From Macrobrachium rosenbergii (lineage: Eukaryota; Arthropoda; Malacostraca; Decapoda; Palaemonidae), in NCBI RefSeq assembly GCF_040412425.1, contig NC_089744.1:30160001-30224000 (forward strand): a stretch of 64,000 nucleotides of DNA, in the 5' to 3' direction. Below the pieces are notes generated by a model. The model saw only the letters and a program-made list of their open reading frames with translations. It searched no databases and was not told the DNA's origin. The position numbers and the translations under genes are program-made. Shown here one piece after another: positions 21,837 through 33,400 of the stretch (the stretch's first letter is position 1; the number at the start of each line of letters is the position of its first letter).

Positions 21837-22879
21837 CTGTTGGGAAATAGACACAACAATTAAGAGTAATATTCTGATTACAATAAAATTTTCATGGATT
21901 CAAACCTTTTACTTACCTATAGTAAGTAGTCACTTTGCTCCATGAGATTGGACATGAAATGAGTTTACATATAAAACACATTAATAATCTTCACTTTTTC
22001 TTTGTTTATACAGTATAAGGAATAAATGTACTGCAAGAAAGCCAATAGCAATTTAGAAGGATGCAACAGTAGTCTTGAGATCTTCAGCTAAGCTCTGACC
22101 AACTGGCAACTCACTATCAAACGAATTCTTGGTACCCCTTAATTTTGATCTCAAGTCACTACTGTTCCTTCTATTATCGATACACCTGAATTTACAGCTC
22201 AAGATACCTGGCAATGTATCTCAGAGCAAAAGGTTTTCTACTGAAAAGACCTTGACAACAACCATATGCCTAAATTTCTCACTGAAATTTTGAAACTCTA
22301 AAATGGGGAAGAGATGATGGATGAAAAGTTAGCAAACTTCACGCTAAAACCCTATCAAACCCTATCACAAGATCTATGAAACCAATAGACAATAGAGTAC
22401 ATGAAAGAAGCAGTCTATAATGAGGCAGCCACTGGTAAAATGACTTGCAAAGGATGAGATTATACCCCACCTCTGTGGATCTCAAGAAAGCATTTGGCAG
22501 ACCACCACGACAAACTATTAGATGTGCAGAACAGAAGTAGAGGGTACTAGAGACTGACAGTGGTAGATGCATAGAAGAACTTGAGGTAAATGTGGGTGTA
22601 AAAATTATCCCATTACATATGCTTAATTTTATAGTGATGCTTACATTGAATTCACAGTAATTTTAGAATTCTATAAGAAGCATCCCATATTTTTTGTTAC
22701 ACAGTAAAAGAATGTGAAGATAATATGCATAATTTTACAGGGCCTGTTCAAAGTCTTATATGAAACTCCATGAAATTAGCTTGATCTGAAAAACCGAGGA
22801 GCCAATTTTTAATTTTTGATGGAAATTAATTTTACATGACATACTAAACAAAAATTCACCCATAATAATAGTTATAATA
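21837..22879. other. Intron 4 stretch, no gene recognised
   Basis: AT-rich intronic sequence upstream of exon 5. The polypyrimidine tract and acceptor of exon 5 lie at its left edge (TTTCCCAACAG on the minus strand). No repeat or coding region was recognised. Confidence 0.4.
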
Positions 22880-24460
22880 ATATTATTACTATTATTATTA
22901 ATAAATCCTGTTAAATAGGATGGCTGCATGAGTTAATATTGTTTTCTTAACCCTTAAACGCCTATTGGACGTATCATACGTCCACTAAAAATTGTCTGTT
23001 GGGTGCCGAGTGGACGTACACGTCGTCGACTACAAAAAATTTCAACCTTCGGTCAACTTTGACTCAACCGAAATGGTCGAAAAACGCAATTGTACGCTAA
23101 AACTCTTACATTCTAGTAATATTCAATCATGTACCTTCATTTTGCAACCAATTGGAAGTCTCTAGCACAATATTTCGATTTATGGTGAATTTTTGAAAAA
23201 AACTTTTTCCTTACGTCCGCGCCAGAAATTCTTTCGTCACGTTGTCGTAATGTTTGCACTGTTTTACATTAGTCGTTACATAAAGTTTTATATATGGAAA
23301 TGTGCGCAATTTCATGTACAATACAACAAAAAATAACTCATGGTTGTAGCTTTTATCAGTTTTGAAATATTTCCATATAAATCACGATAAATAGAAAAAT
23401 TAGACTTTTCGGTCAACTTTAACTTTCGAAAGAAATGGTCGAAAACTGCAATTGTAAGCTAAAACACTTACAGTCTAGTAATATTCAATCAATTAGCTTC
23501 ATTCTTCAACAAACGGGAAGTCTCTAGCACAATATTTCGATTTATGGTGAATTTTTGAAAAAAACATTTTTTTACGTCCGTGCGTTACGAATTCATGCAT
23601 CATTTTGTGATAATATTTTCTCTGTGTTGCTTTGATCGTTTTAAAATTTGTTATATACCAAAATCATCGCAATTTAGTCTACAATACAACTAAAAAAAAA
23701 TTAACTCATTAGCTTTAACCGGTTTGCTTACAGCGATTTGTATACAATTATATACGAGTTTTTGGATAAAGCTGTCATATATTCCAATATTTATATATGA
23801 TGATATTTTTTTTCATTTCTGATGGCTGCATACTAAACTTCAGGCAATGACAAAAGAAATGAGCCAAAAATGAACTCTTAATCTTAAAAACTAAGCGTGC
23901 TGTGATTTTTAAAAACTTTTTTTTTGTGAGGCGCTAACTCACGAGAAACGCGCCGTCATACGGAGACGTTTTTGTAAATAGGGCTTCGGCGTTAATGGGT
24001 TAATCTTCCTTATAATTCTTTTCTCTTTCACATCAATAATGGACAATAACTGGTCAGTGTTCACATTTTTGTAGAAAATACACTGGCAGTGTATTAAAGC
24101 AGTCTCTATTCCCTATACATGAGAAGGTAATGAAACATGGGGGTAAACCTGTAGAGTTCTACAGCAGGTTACCAAGAGATGATTTACCTAATTGTACTTT
24201 AGAAATTCCTTTTGTTGATGTTCCACCCAATCTGATGGTCAATAATAACAATAATACACGATTTTTATTGCATAAAATACTGTACACTAGAGTGAATTTT
24301 ATACACAGAGCTCAAATGCAAAAATACCAAAATCCCACTGAAAGTTGATAAAAATACAGGTGTACAATAAAATTACATGGCTAAAAATATTAAGCATGTG
24401 CCAAATCCTTCCAGATTTCAAAATTAAGTTATCACTTTTCATGACAGTGTTCAAAAGGGT
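22880..24460 (+). repeat. Segmental duplication copy 1 (contains a piggyBac-type MITE)
   Basis: The flanks of the MITE (22880-22950 and 24000-24460) match 24868-24943 and 25183-25620. Shared landmarks are TCCTGTTAAATAG, TAATTCTTTTCTCTT, CACATCAATAATGGACA, AAAGCAGTCT-TATTCCCTA, CATGAGAAGGTA and CAAAATCCCACTGAAAGTTG. Divergence is roughly 10-15 percent by eye. Copy 1 has a TTAA-flanked insertion that copy 2 lacks. Confidence 0.85.
22951..23999 (+). mobile_element. piggyBac-type MITE (1049 bp) with TTAA target sites
   Basis: TTAA at 22947-22950 and again at 24000-24003 brackets an element starting CCCTTAAACGCC and ending GGCGTTAATGGG. CCC...GGG tips at TTAA are the piggyBac signature. The interior holds two diverged direct copies (about 23038-23290 and 23395-23650) sharing GGTCAACTTT, GTCTCTAGCACAATATTTCG and TTTATGGTGAATTTTTGAAA. 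There is no ORF. The paralogous site at about 24928-24934 lacks it. Confidence 0.88.
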
Positions 24461-24514
24461 TTTTACATTATTATTACCTAATAAGCCCATTGGCGCGCTA
24501 TGCGTGCTGGAACT

Positions 24515-24680
24515 GGCACTGCTGTCTCCCCTACCCTCCCGATTCCCTACCTACCCCACCTCCACCCAAGGCAAACAAACAGGTTTGCAAGAGGAGGGTG
24601 GATATCTCCCCTACCCTTCCATTTCCCTACCTACCACTCCCCCACTGGTTTGCAGGGGGCAGGTGGCTGTGTCACGTCTT
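24515..24680 (+). repeat. C-rich imperfect tandem repeat, two units
   Basis: Two units of about 85 bases share TCTCCCCTACCCT, TTCCCTACCTACC and GGTTTGCA followed by GGGGG/GAGGAGGG. It gives long spurious proline-rich open frames in all three plus frames. No function is evident. Confidence 0.55.
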
Positions 24681-24720
24681 CTCTACTGTCACCTAGGGGA
24701 GGAAAAATAAGATCCACTTA

Positions 24721-24842
24721 CACCAATCCCCGGTTATCGGTGCTGATAAACGCTGTTATCGCCGATTTTTGGTTATCAGCGATTTTTGGTTATCGTTACA
24801 CCATTGGGAACAGAACCCCCGCCGATAACCGGGGACTGCCTG
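24721..24842 (-). mobile_element. Short Tigger-like MITE (GGTTATCGG type)
   Basis: The right end CCGGGGACTGCCTG, preceded by GCCGATAACC, is followed by TA. The left end CACCAATCCCCGGTTATCGG is a diverged inverted partner preceded by TA. The internal GATTTTTGGTTATC unit is repeated twice. It is the same family as 24944-25182. Confidence 0.7.
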
Positions 24843-24943
24843 TATAGATAAAATAACAATAATAATACTACTATTATTATTAATAATAAGTCCTGTTAAA
24901 TAGTATGAGTTAATTCTATATTGTCTTCTCAATCTTCCTTATA

Positions 24944-25182
24944 CAGGCAGTTCTCCGTTATCAGCAGGGTTCTGTTCTGATGGCGTGACGATAACCGAAA
25001 ATCGGCGATTTTCGGGGCCTTTTCGATGGTTACTGGTGCTTCTGTTAGGTATGTATCGGCGCCAATACCCAGTTATCAGCATCGATAAATGGAAATCGGC
25101 GATTTTCGGTGCCAAAAATTGCCGATTTTCGTCGCTAGACAAGCACTGTAAAAACAGATTGCAGATAACCGGGGTCTGCCTG
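24944..25182 (+). mobile_element. Tigger-like MITE with TA target duplication
   Basis: Starts CAGGCAGTTCTCCGTTATC and ends GATAACCGGGGTCTGCCTG, with TA at 24942-24943 and 25183-25184. Internal words AAATCGGCGATTTTCGG repeat. The paralogous copy shows a single TA (CCTTATAATTC near 24010), which directly supports the insertion boundaries. Confidence 0.88.
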
Positions 25183-25242
25183 TATAATTCTTTTCTCTTC
25201 CACATCAATAATGGACAGTAACTGACCAGGATTCATATTTTT

Positions 25243-25269
25243 GTAAAAAAAAAAAAAAAAAAAAAAAAA
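25243..25269 (+). repeat. Poly-A run
   Basis: An uninterrupted run of A residues of about 27 bases, present only in duplication copy 2. Confidence 0.9.
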
Positions 25270-25892
25270 GTTGTTGTTAAAGCAGTCTTTATTCCCTAAA
25301 CATGAGAAGGTAGTAAAACATTGGGATAAACCCGCTGAGTTCTACAGAAGGTTGCCAGATGTTTTACCAACCATACTTCAGAAATACCTTTTGCTCATGT
25401 TACAACCAACCAAATGGTCAATAACAACAATAATATATGATTTATTCTGCATAAAATATACTAGAGTGAATTTTATACATAGAGCTAAAATGCAAAAATA
25501 CCAAAATCCCACTGAAAGTTGATAAAAATACAGTTGTACAATAAAAATACATGGCTAAAAATATTGAGCATATGCTAAATCCGTCCAGATTCCAAAATTA
25601 AGTTATCACTTTTCATTACATTATTTCAATGAATGTTGGTAAATCTAGCTGAAAACAAAATTGGGAAATGCTAGACTGCATTGTCAAGTTAAACAGCCTT
25701 CTAGACAATAAAAGGACTCACAAAAACTGTCCATTCTGAAAATTCTGTAGTAACATATTTGCTTTAAAGCAACATGATTGTCATTGTTGTTGTTAGAGGT
25801 GAGGCAAAACCAAGTACAGTACTTATTTTTATGTACATATTCAGTTGCAGTTACCATTAATGCTAACAGGTTTCTGTAGTAGTTCACTGTTC

Positions 25893-26600
25893 TTATATCT
25901 GCTGAAAACTTACACAATTAGGCTTTTGGGCATTAACATTTAATTTCACAAGATTTATGCACTTAAAGCACTCGTCAACCTGGCACTGCAAACCACTCCA
26001 TGATGGACAAAACACTTCATCAGCATAGGTTATGTGGTTGACAACCTCATTACTTAGGATGCAGCAAAGTTTGTGGTTACTTAGCTTTTCAGATAAATCA
26101 TCCATAAATAAACTGAAAAGATGGAGAAATAACACAAGACCATTTCACTTTGCATGTAACAATAAATTCTTGTGATATATCACTACCCCATTTTACATCT
26201 GTTTTTTGAGTCAAATACCAATATTGCAAAATACCATCAATATAAGCTGGGAAATCTCTTTTTAGCACTAATTTAGACAAATAATATTTTAATACGTCTT
26301 GTCAAATGCCTTCGACATATCCATAAAGCAAGGGTACACAGTTGTGCTACATCTACTATATTCAATAGTTACATTTTTCAGACTAGTTATGGTCATGTCA
26401 GTTTCCTGTTTTGCCCTCTATGCATACTAATGATCTGTAGTATGCAAGAATGCTGAATACTGTACTTATAAATACTGTAACTGCCTTTGACAAAACTGTT
26501 GAGAGAGAAAATGGTCTATGATTACTTAAACTATTGATGTCACCATTTTTACCCTTAATGAAAGGAACACTCAAAACTCTCAACAACTCTTCAGGGAGAA
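25893..26600 (-). pseudogene. LINE (non-LTR) reverse transcriptase relic
   Basis: On the minus strand the RT blocks appear in order across shifted frames: VPFIKGKNGDINSLSNHRPF and SLSTVLSKAV (domain 1, usual NYRPISL), FMDMSKAFDKTY (domain 3, catalytic Asp), a LFSLFMDDLSEKL block (usual LSP-LF-ydl), and VVNHITYADEVF, where the usual YADD is YADE. Spacing fits a Jockey/CR1-like RT. Stops and frameshifts plus the altered catalytic pair mean it is dead. No 5' endonuclease or 3' tail was found. Confidence 0.75.
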
Positions 26601-26639
26601 ATGAGTGCCCAAAACATCAGTTAAAAAGTAAACTGATAA

Positions 26640-27522
26640 TGATATGGCTGTAATTACTGTATACTATTATAATATGCACATACCAATAATCTGTGTTCCA
26701 AATTCTTAAACAAATGATCTCCACTTGAATAGGATTCAAGTGCTAAGGGTATATGCTTTACAGAACTTTCTGTTTTAATATAAAAGTAACTTTTATTATG
26801 AACAGCATAATTTATTGTGTTATTCTTTTAAAGCTGGCATAGGTGTTGGATAAGGCAAGTTACTATTAACACAATGCATCATCATTGGAGCCAACTAAGT
26901 CATGATTTACTAGGCTCCACTGAAACCTACCTATCAGAGATGTGGGGCAAACTATGTGATCTAGCTACCAAGTACTGATCAAGGCATTGCTCATCAAAGC
27001 GAAAGTATACTATTGCAGCAACTGCACATCAACTACACTGTAGTTGTATTTACTGCAAAACTGAACAAGCTCTTCACCAAATCTTGATTGTGGATGGGTA
27101 CTGAAGTCACCCACAGTAATTACACAGTATAGAATACTGTCCAATTACTATACTGTACGTGTATGTTCAGTTCCTCTTGACATACTGTATTACATCAATC
27201 AAATTTTGGCCTCTTAAGCCACTGGGGAGTGGCACACAATTTTACTGCCAGTAACAGTGAAAACGGTTATAGTTAGTCATTAACAGAGATACTTAGGAAC
27301 CAGGCTTCGAAAGCATGGCTCCAGCCATGCTATCTTGGATAACTTGACAAGAAGTTATGAAAACTTACATTACAATGACTATCACTCAGCAGTGACTTAT
27401 CACACATCACACGAACTAATTTATGTTTGCCTATTATATTGGTGCATCCTGATTAGCTGTCCACAAAAAAATCTGTCTGAGCAACCAACCTTACTAAGGA
27501 TAAAATAAAGTGTAATAATTAC
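26640..27522. other. Intron 4 stretch, no gene recognised
   Basis: Low-complexity-free AT-rich sequence between the LINE relic and exon 4. The donor side of exon 4 lies at its right edge. Nothing else was recognised. Confidence 0.4.
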
Positions 27523-27711
27523 CTTTCAATAAGCCCAGCATGAAGAAGTGTGCGCATAGCATCTCTAGATATAGCTGTTGCTCCTTGTCTAGGCTGAACT
27601 AGAAATTGCAAGACACTTTCCCATCTATCCATTGCATACTTTTCCAGAAAATCGAGGTCACGCTGATGAGGATCAGATTCTAAGGTTGCTGACATCGTCC
27701 AAGGCTTCCCC
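27523..27711 (-). CDS. GTF2H4: GTF2H4 exon 4
   Basis: This 189-base exon begins after a CTGTAG acceptor and ends before GTAATT (27522-27517). It reads GKPWTMSATLE, then FLEKYAMDRWESVLQFLV, then MRTLLHAGLIE. The KYA-xRWE-VL-F-V motif and the following AGL block are diagnostic for p52/Tfb2. Phase 1 entry and phase 2 exit fit the neighbouring exons. It lies in a transposon-poor stretch between the LINE relic (25.9-26.6 kb) and DIRS element E1 (starts about 28108). Confidence 0.94.
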
Positions 27712-28107
27712 CTACAGGAAAATAACATCAGCACATGTGAAATGATACACATAACAATCTTTACTTACTGTATATGTACACCCAAAATTCTATCAGCACC
27801 AATTTGAAAACAGAGCTCTATCTCAATCCACAAACTGAAATATGTAGATATTTTCAAAGGAAGTACTGAATCAAGAAAATAAAGTAAATAGTATGTTCTA
27901 GATTAGCATGTTAAATTTTCTGACCACTTCATATAACAGGAGAGAATCTAAAACACTTAAAACAACTTTGATGTTTGCTAACATACAGTCTTCCCTTCAA
28001 AAACAAGGTTACCCAGCATGATAGTGACTTTATTACTTCTGATAACCTTGATCAGCATACATTCATATGGAATGAGCTGGGAGACCAAAAAAGAAGAGGA
28101 AGGAAAT

Positions 28108-28305
28108 ATCACAATTTTTGAAAGTAAATTGTATTTTTCCTAACTATACAAACCTGAGGTCCTTTACATTAAGAATTACTTTCAGCGTAGGCTGGAAATG
28201 GCCATTAAACTCTTGAGCAAGGTGGTTAGGCAGTAACTACCGCTAGGTAGGCGGGAATACCCGCCTGCCCGGATGTAAACATTCCAGTTTGCCTTTCGGT
28301 CCACG
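28108..28305 (+). repeat. DIRS-E1 3' inverted terminal repeat
   Basis: It matches the reverse complement of 34672-34852, with landmarks TTTACATTAAGAATTACTTTCAGC, cut here to CATTAAGAATTACTTTCAGC, then TTGAGCAAGGTGGTTAGGC and GGATGTAAACATTCCAG. The outermost part CACAATTTTTGAAAGTAAA is end-specific. Confidence 0.88.
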
Positions 28306-28342
28306 TTCAGATTGAGGGGTGGCATGAGGTGGATCACAATAT

Positions 28343-28455
28343 GTAATGTAAAGGACCTCAGGTTTGTATAGTTAGGAAAAACACAATTTACTTTCAAAAA
28401 TTGTGATTTGTTCCGACACAATATACAAACCCTCGGTCCTTTACATTAGGAAGAC
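28343..28455 (+). repeat. DIRS-E1 internal complementary region
   Basis: AATGTAAAGGACCTCAGG to TTTCAAAAATTGTGAT is the complement of the left terminus. TTGTTCCGACACAATATAC to GGTCCTTTACATTAGG is the complement of the right terminus. The junction lies near 28408-28411. Confidence 0.88.
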
Positions 28456-30470
28456 TCACTGGTTGGAGGGAGGAATCTGAATGAGTCTCCTGAACTGACT
28501 GGAGTTCTGCACACCTGGGCTACTCCTCCTGGTTGAAAGAGCGAGGAGGAGTACCTGAGCCTCTGACATATTGATCGGAGTGTAGGAACTGCAAGATCAA
28601 ATGTCAGATACTGGACCCTTTTGCATGAGTGAGGAAACGTAACTCCTACGAAATAGGCTGGAAGGCTCTAGAGTCGGAGGCACTAAGGAAAAGCTGAGAT
28701 ATGGTTCCCTTATTGCCAGTCTCTCCTTTCTCCCCTTGCTAGAGGAAGGAGCGGAATTACTTCTATGATTCTAGGAGAAAAATAAAATGGGTGCCATGTG
28801 TTGGTTCGAGTCCTATTCTCATCCCCGAAGAAGCAGAGGTAGAAGGACGGGGAAGGAGGAGGAGAGGCCAGTCACTCTCGGTATCCTTCTCACTTCCAGA
28901 ACCAACACCTTAGGCGAGATGCTACTAGTCCTCTAGAAGGAGCCGGGTAAGAAAACACAACTTGTTGAGCAGCCACCACAGGAACAAGAAAAAAGGGTTC
29001 CAAGGGCCTGTGGGCAAGACCATAGGAAGAGAAGAGTGTGGTCTATGAGACCATGTCTTGCTTTCAGCCTGACAGAAACTTCCAGAATGCGAGGGATGGA
29101 CTAAGCCATCGGCTTCGTGAGCTCTTTGGTGGAAGGTACTGGTATCGTCGTCGTCAGCTGCCGAGTACCTCCTTTGATCGCTTCACGAAGCCAGGGGGAA
29201 GATGTGTCCTTAGACACTTCTTCCTTGGGAAAGAGAGAGTACTAGCGAAAATATCGACGACATCCAGGTTAGGAGTGTCGAGCCTTTTCAGAAAGTACCA
29301 CAGCTCCCCAAAGGACAAAGTAACGAATGATCTGGATCATTGATACAAAGTCCAAGGAGGAGGGGACCAAGGACGACTCAAACCTGACAACAGATGCCGA
29401 AGGATTTGGAGTCCACCTACGACATCCGAGAAGTAGTCGAGGTATTGATCCCCTTCACCTGTTTTTCCATCTTCTACGCCAAAGCCGGAGCAAGATGAGA
29501 GATGGTCCTATGAGGGCACATCTCTATCCGACGACTCTCATAAGGGCTTGTGCAGCATGGGAAGGAACCCTAAATGACAGTCACGTGCCATCCAGGGAAC
29601 AGTTCCCTGGGACAGCAAGACCGAAGAAGCTTCTCATCCGTAGCTAAATCTTGACTGAGAAGAAGAAGGTTACTTCAGATAGAAGACCACGTCGCAAGGG
29701 CCTACATTCTTCACAAATGAAAGGGAAAGAAGCAACCTTCACTCTGCGAGAAGAGAAGACAGTGAAGAGGTCCAGTGGGACAGTGTTGCAGACTTGAAGG
29801 GCTATACTCTGACCCGAGAAAAGGCATTCCTGAACACACAGGGATGACACCCAGCCAGTGGTCACTCAAACAGGTCGAGATGAGGCCAAGTATTTGTCTG
29901 TAACTCAGGGTGAGCAATGTTTGTGAACCCCTGAAAAGGACAAATACAGGGAAAAAACATCGATATCGAATTTAACAAAAAGACAGTCATGCATCCCCAC
30001 TGGGAAAGCATACTGACTTGTGTGCAGGGAGGCAACAGAAGGACGGTAGGGATTTCTCAGTTGAAAGCAGTCTCATGAATCTTCGTGAAGAAAGAGTGAG
30101 CAGCATGTTCTGTCCCGATCACTCAAACCAGAACACATCCCCACCAGGAATGCATCTGGTTAATTGAGCTGCAAATGTACCTGCAAACAATGAAACAAGA
30201 GGAAAAAATGATTCCCTCTTGTTTGTCGACAAATGCCACTATTGTGGTTTGTTGTTCAACGAACCACTGTGTCGCAAAACTTATCCTGAACTCTCGAAAG
30301 GCCAGAAGGCTGCCTTGAGCCCAGGATGGTGATGAGAAGGTACTAATGGTCTCGGTCCCAAAACTTCAAGACAAAGTCTTACAGGTGTGCGCCTATTCCT
30401 TGATCGGTGAATCCGTAAGTAGACACACGATGTGAGGGGAATATGCAAGCATATTTGAAGGTTCCTTCAA
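28456..30470 (-). pseudogene. DIRS-E1 RNase H and tyrosine recombinase remnant
   Basis: Minus-strand fragments in shifting frames: an RNase H start like FTDQGIGAHL near 30.4 kb, then TTIVAFVDKQEG near 30.2 kb (compare TVVAYVNKQGG in element C), then recombinase-like pieces such as SFPFICEECRPLRR near 29.7 kb that recur in E2 at about 52.5 kb. No intact catalytic H-x-x-R or Tyr box was found. It is too decayed for coordinates of single domains. Confidence 0.6.
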
Positions 30471-30477
30471 TCAAGCA

Positions 30478-33400
30478 TTAGCCTAACTCCTTCCTCATAC
30501 TTCGAAGAGGAAAGAAGGACGGAGGAATGGAAGCAGACTTCCATTCCCCGCCATGGGAAGCTTCTGCAAGATGACAGGATACCGAGACAATTAGCTCTAG
30601 CCAGGCTGGCATTTCCCGAATCAGGAGCACGGGAGAGGAAGTGGGATGAAAAGAATTGCTGAGACCTAAGGGAAATAGATACTTCTCCTGAAGGAATCCA
30701 TTCCCAGGTCTCGGCAATGTCGCTGCCAGCTCCAGAGACTTGATAAGTATCATTTCATCCAGGAATCTGCAGTAGGAGAACTTCTTCCCGGTCGATACTT
30801 CTTTCTCTCTTCCCTTCTTCCCTCCTCCCTTATGGGAATCGAAGCCTGGGACTTCTTAGGAGTTGAGGGGGAGCTGGCTTGAACTCGAGGTCCAGTTGAG
30901 ATGACTAAGACCCAAAGGTCTTGGCCACTGTCCAAAGACAAGGCATTGCCCTGGTACGAACCCTGATTACCGAGGTATCTGGCAAATCTCTGCAAGAGAA
31001 AGGCAGAACCAAATAAGGTTCGTTCATAAGGGTCGAGCCAACTCAGGACTAGAGAAACTGGAGATCTGAATTGGGACAAAGTCCTTCTTCTTAGCACCAG
31101 AACTGCCCACAGAACTGCAGTCGGCCAGACCCTCCGTGGCAAGAAGAATTCGTATTCTGTCAAGGCAGGAGAGAAGCTTGGTGTCTCAACCTGAATGAAC
31201 TTCTCCAAAGAAAAGAGTTCATCTGGTCGGGAACGCTCTCTGAAGCAAGGACAATGGCGGCCCGACACCCTCGGCCTCTTGGGAACTGCAAGGGTTGTGA
31301 GTGATGAAGATTACTCACTGGGGGAATTGCGGTCCTGTCTCGGGGATCCTCGCACTGATTCGTCGGCGCAAAGTTCTCTGAAAGACGAGGGCGATCGTAA
31401 CTTGAAGAGGAAGACCCTCGCTGCTTCCGAAGCGTGAAACTCCTGTACCTCTGCCCTTGGAGGGAGATCTTGACAGATCCCATGAAACCCTCCTCTGCTA
31501 CCTGGTTGTACTACGAGAGAATCGGGGGACCGACACCCAAAGCACACCAGGAAGCCGAACTCCGAAGAGCTCTCTCTGTCTTTCTCATGCCTCTTGGAAC
31601 AACCAAGAGAAAAAGAGAACAGATGAGGAGAAAGAGTACCCCTACCTGTCCTGCCAGTAAGACCAGCAGGGGAGGCGGACCATGAGCGATAATCAACCGA
31701 AGGAGATTACTGCTACACAGGGGAAGAAGAGCGCTTGTGCCGTGGCAGAGCGCTTTCCTGGGAAGAGCAGAAAGTTCACTTGAACAGAGCCGAGAACCCG
31801 GTTTGGAAAAAACCGAGTGGGGCTGAGCCGAGTCAATCATGCGGACGCAATCCAGACTGGGTGGTATGCAGTGGACTGGAGGCAGGCGGGACGAGCCAAG
31901 CTGAACCGAGCCAGTCTCAGAAGAGCAACCAAGGGGTGGGCAGGGCGAGCAAGCCGAGCGAGCCAGTCTCGTAAGCGCAACCAGGAGCCAAGCCGATCGC
32001 ATGAACACAATCGGAACTGGGCAGGGCGGAACGCGTCTGCCGTGAACTATTGCTAGTTTCCTGAACTCTAAACTCCTTCGAAGCCGAGGCCCCTTGAGAA
32101 GAAGGTTCAAAGGAGAATTCTGTGTCTGCTATCCTGCATGCTTGAACCCTAAGGTTCAAGACACAAGTATGAAACCTGGCCGAGCAACTGAAGCAGCTGG
32201 CAGGCAGTATCGAGACACCTGGCTTCTCGGCACCCAGACACCTGGGTGTCTCGGCACTTTCTCTCGTCCTGTGCCTCTTGTCAGGAAAGCGCTCGTGATT
32301 CATAGAATTCGAGCTACCCACGAGACTCCCAAAAATCGGGAGCAGCTGCTTTCAGTTTCCTAAGAGATCGAGAAAGCCAGGCAAAGAACCAGTTTTAGAC
32401 GCAGACTTCCAAGACTGGCAACGAGGGCGTGGCCTCTTGAGGCCATGCTCTCGCTGCCCCCGAAATGCCAGACCCCACAGGAGAATGCGAATCTGTTCCT
32501 GCCTGAGGGTGGGAAGAGCCAACGAGAGAAACTTGTCTCCTGGAAGAGAGTCAGTCCCTTAGAAGTCCTGCAGGACTCCCGAAGGGAATCTCTTCCCTGC
32601 TTCTTCCAGTGTTCGAACCGACAGGATTGAAACACTAGGATGGGAACCCGACCAAGCACTGGCAAGCACTCGGGGAGCTCTTGTGCTGCTGGCAGGAAGA
32701 GCTGAGACACCTGAGTGCCTCGGCCCTTTCTCTTGCACTGCTCCCGAACTGGGTCGAGGAAATACTCTCCAGACCATATCACGATGCTCGATATTCCATA
32801 GAATCTCGAGCACTTTGAGCGGCTCGTGAATGAGCGCCAGAAGCATCCCCCATCTTAGAGGCAGAACCTCTAGGACTGGGAACGGGATTGCAAACCGAGG
32901 TCTGTGCGCCGCGGCTCTTGAAACACAAAACCCAGGGGTATGTGAATCAGTTTCCTAACCCGAAGGTCGGGCAGGGCCAACGAGAGACCCACTGCCTCCT
33001 CGGAATGAGGCAGTCCCTAGACGTCCAAGGGCATCAAGGGGAAGAAGCAGCTTTCCTCTCCTTCGGCCGATGGAGTCTGTCCGATTCCCGGGACCTCCCT
33101 TGGACCTCGGGAGAGGAAGGGAAGAGGCAGTAGAAGATGAAATCGAAGATAAGATGAAGGAGACGGCGGCTACTTCCACAGGGTGGCTTCCTTCACCTCC
33201 ACTCCGACATCTTCTACAGGATGGTGGACACGAAACATGGTAACCTCCAGGGCAGTCAGGCAGGTACACAACAGAAGCGGCCCAGGACACCACCAGCAGG
33301 AGAAGCAGCAGGCATGATCAGGACAGCTGATGCAGGAGCTACGGCAGCGGTTTGGAAGGCAGGAGCAACTGCAATGGCCAGGAACGTCACTATCCACAGG

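Larger units (their letters stand above)
24868..25620 (+). repeat. Segmental duplication copy 2 (contains a Tigger-like MITE)
   Basis: Paralogue of 22880-24460, described there. It retains the empty piggyBac-type site (TCTTCTCAATCTTCC at about 24924-24938) and carries its own MITE at 24944-25182 where copy 1 reads CCTTATAATTC. A 27-base poly-A run (about 25243-25269) is specific to this copy. Confidence 0.85.

Noticed and set aside
24490..24847. Three overlapping proline-rich open frames
   Set aside because: Produced by a C-rich tandem repeat and a MITE; no conserved protein.
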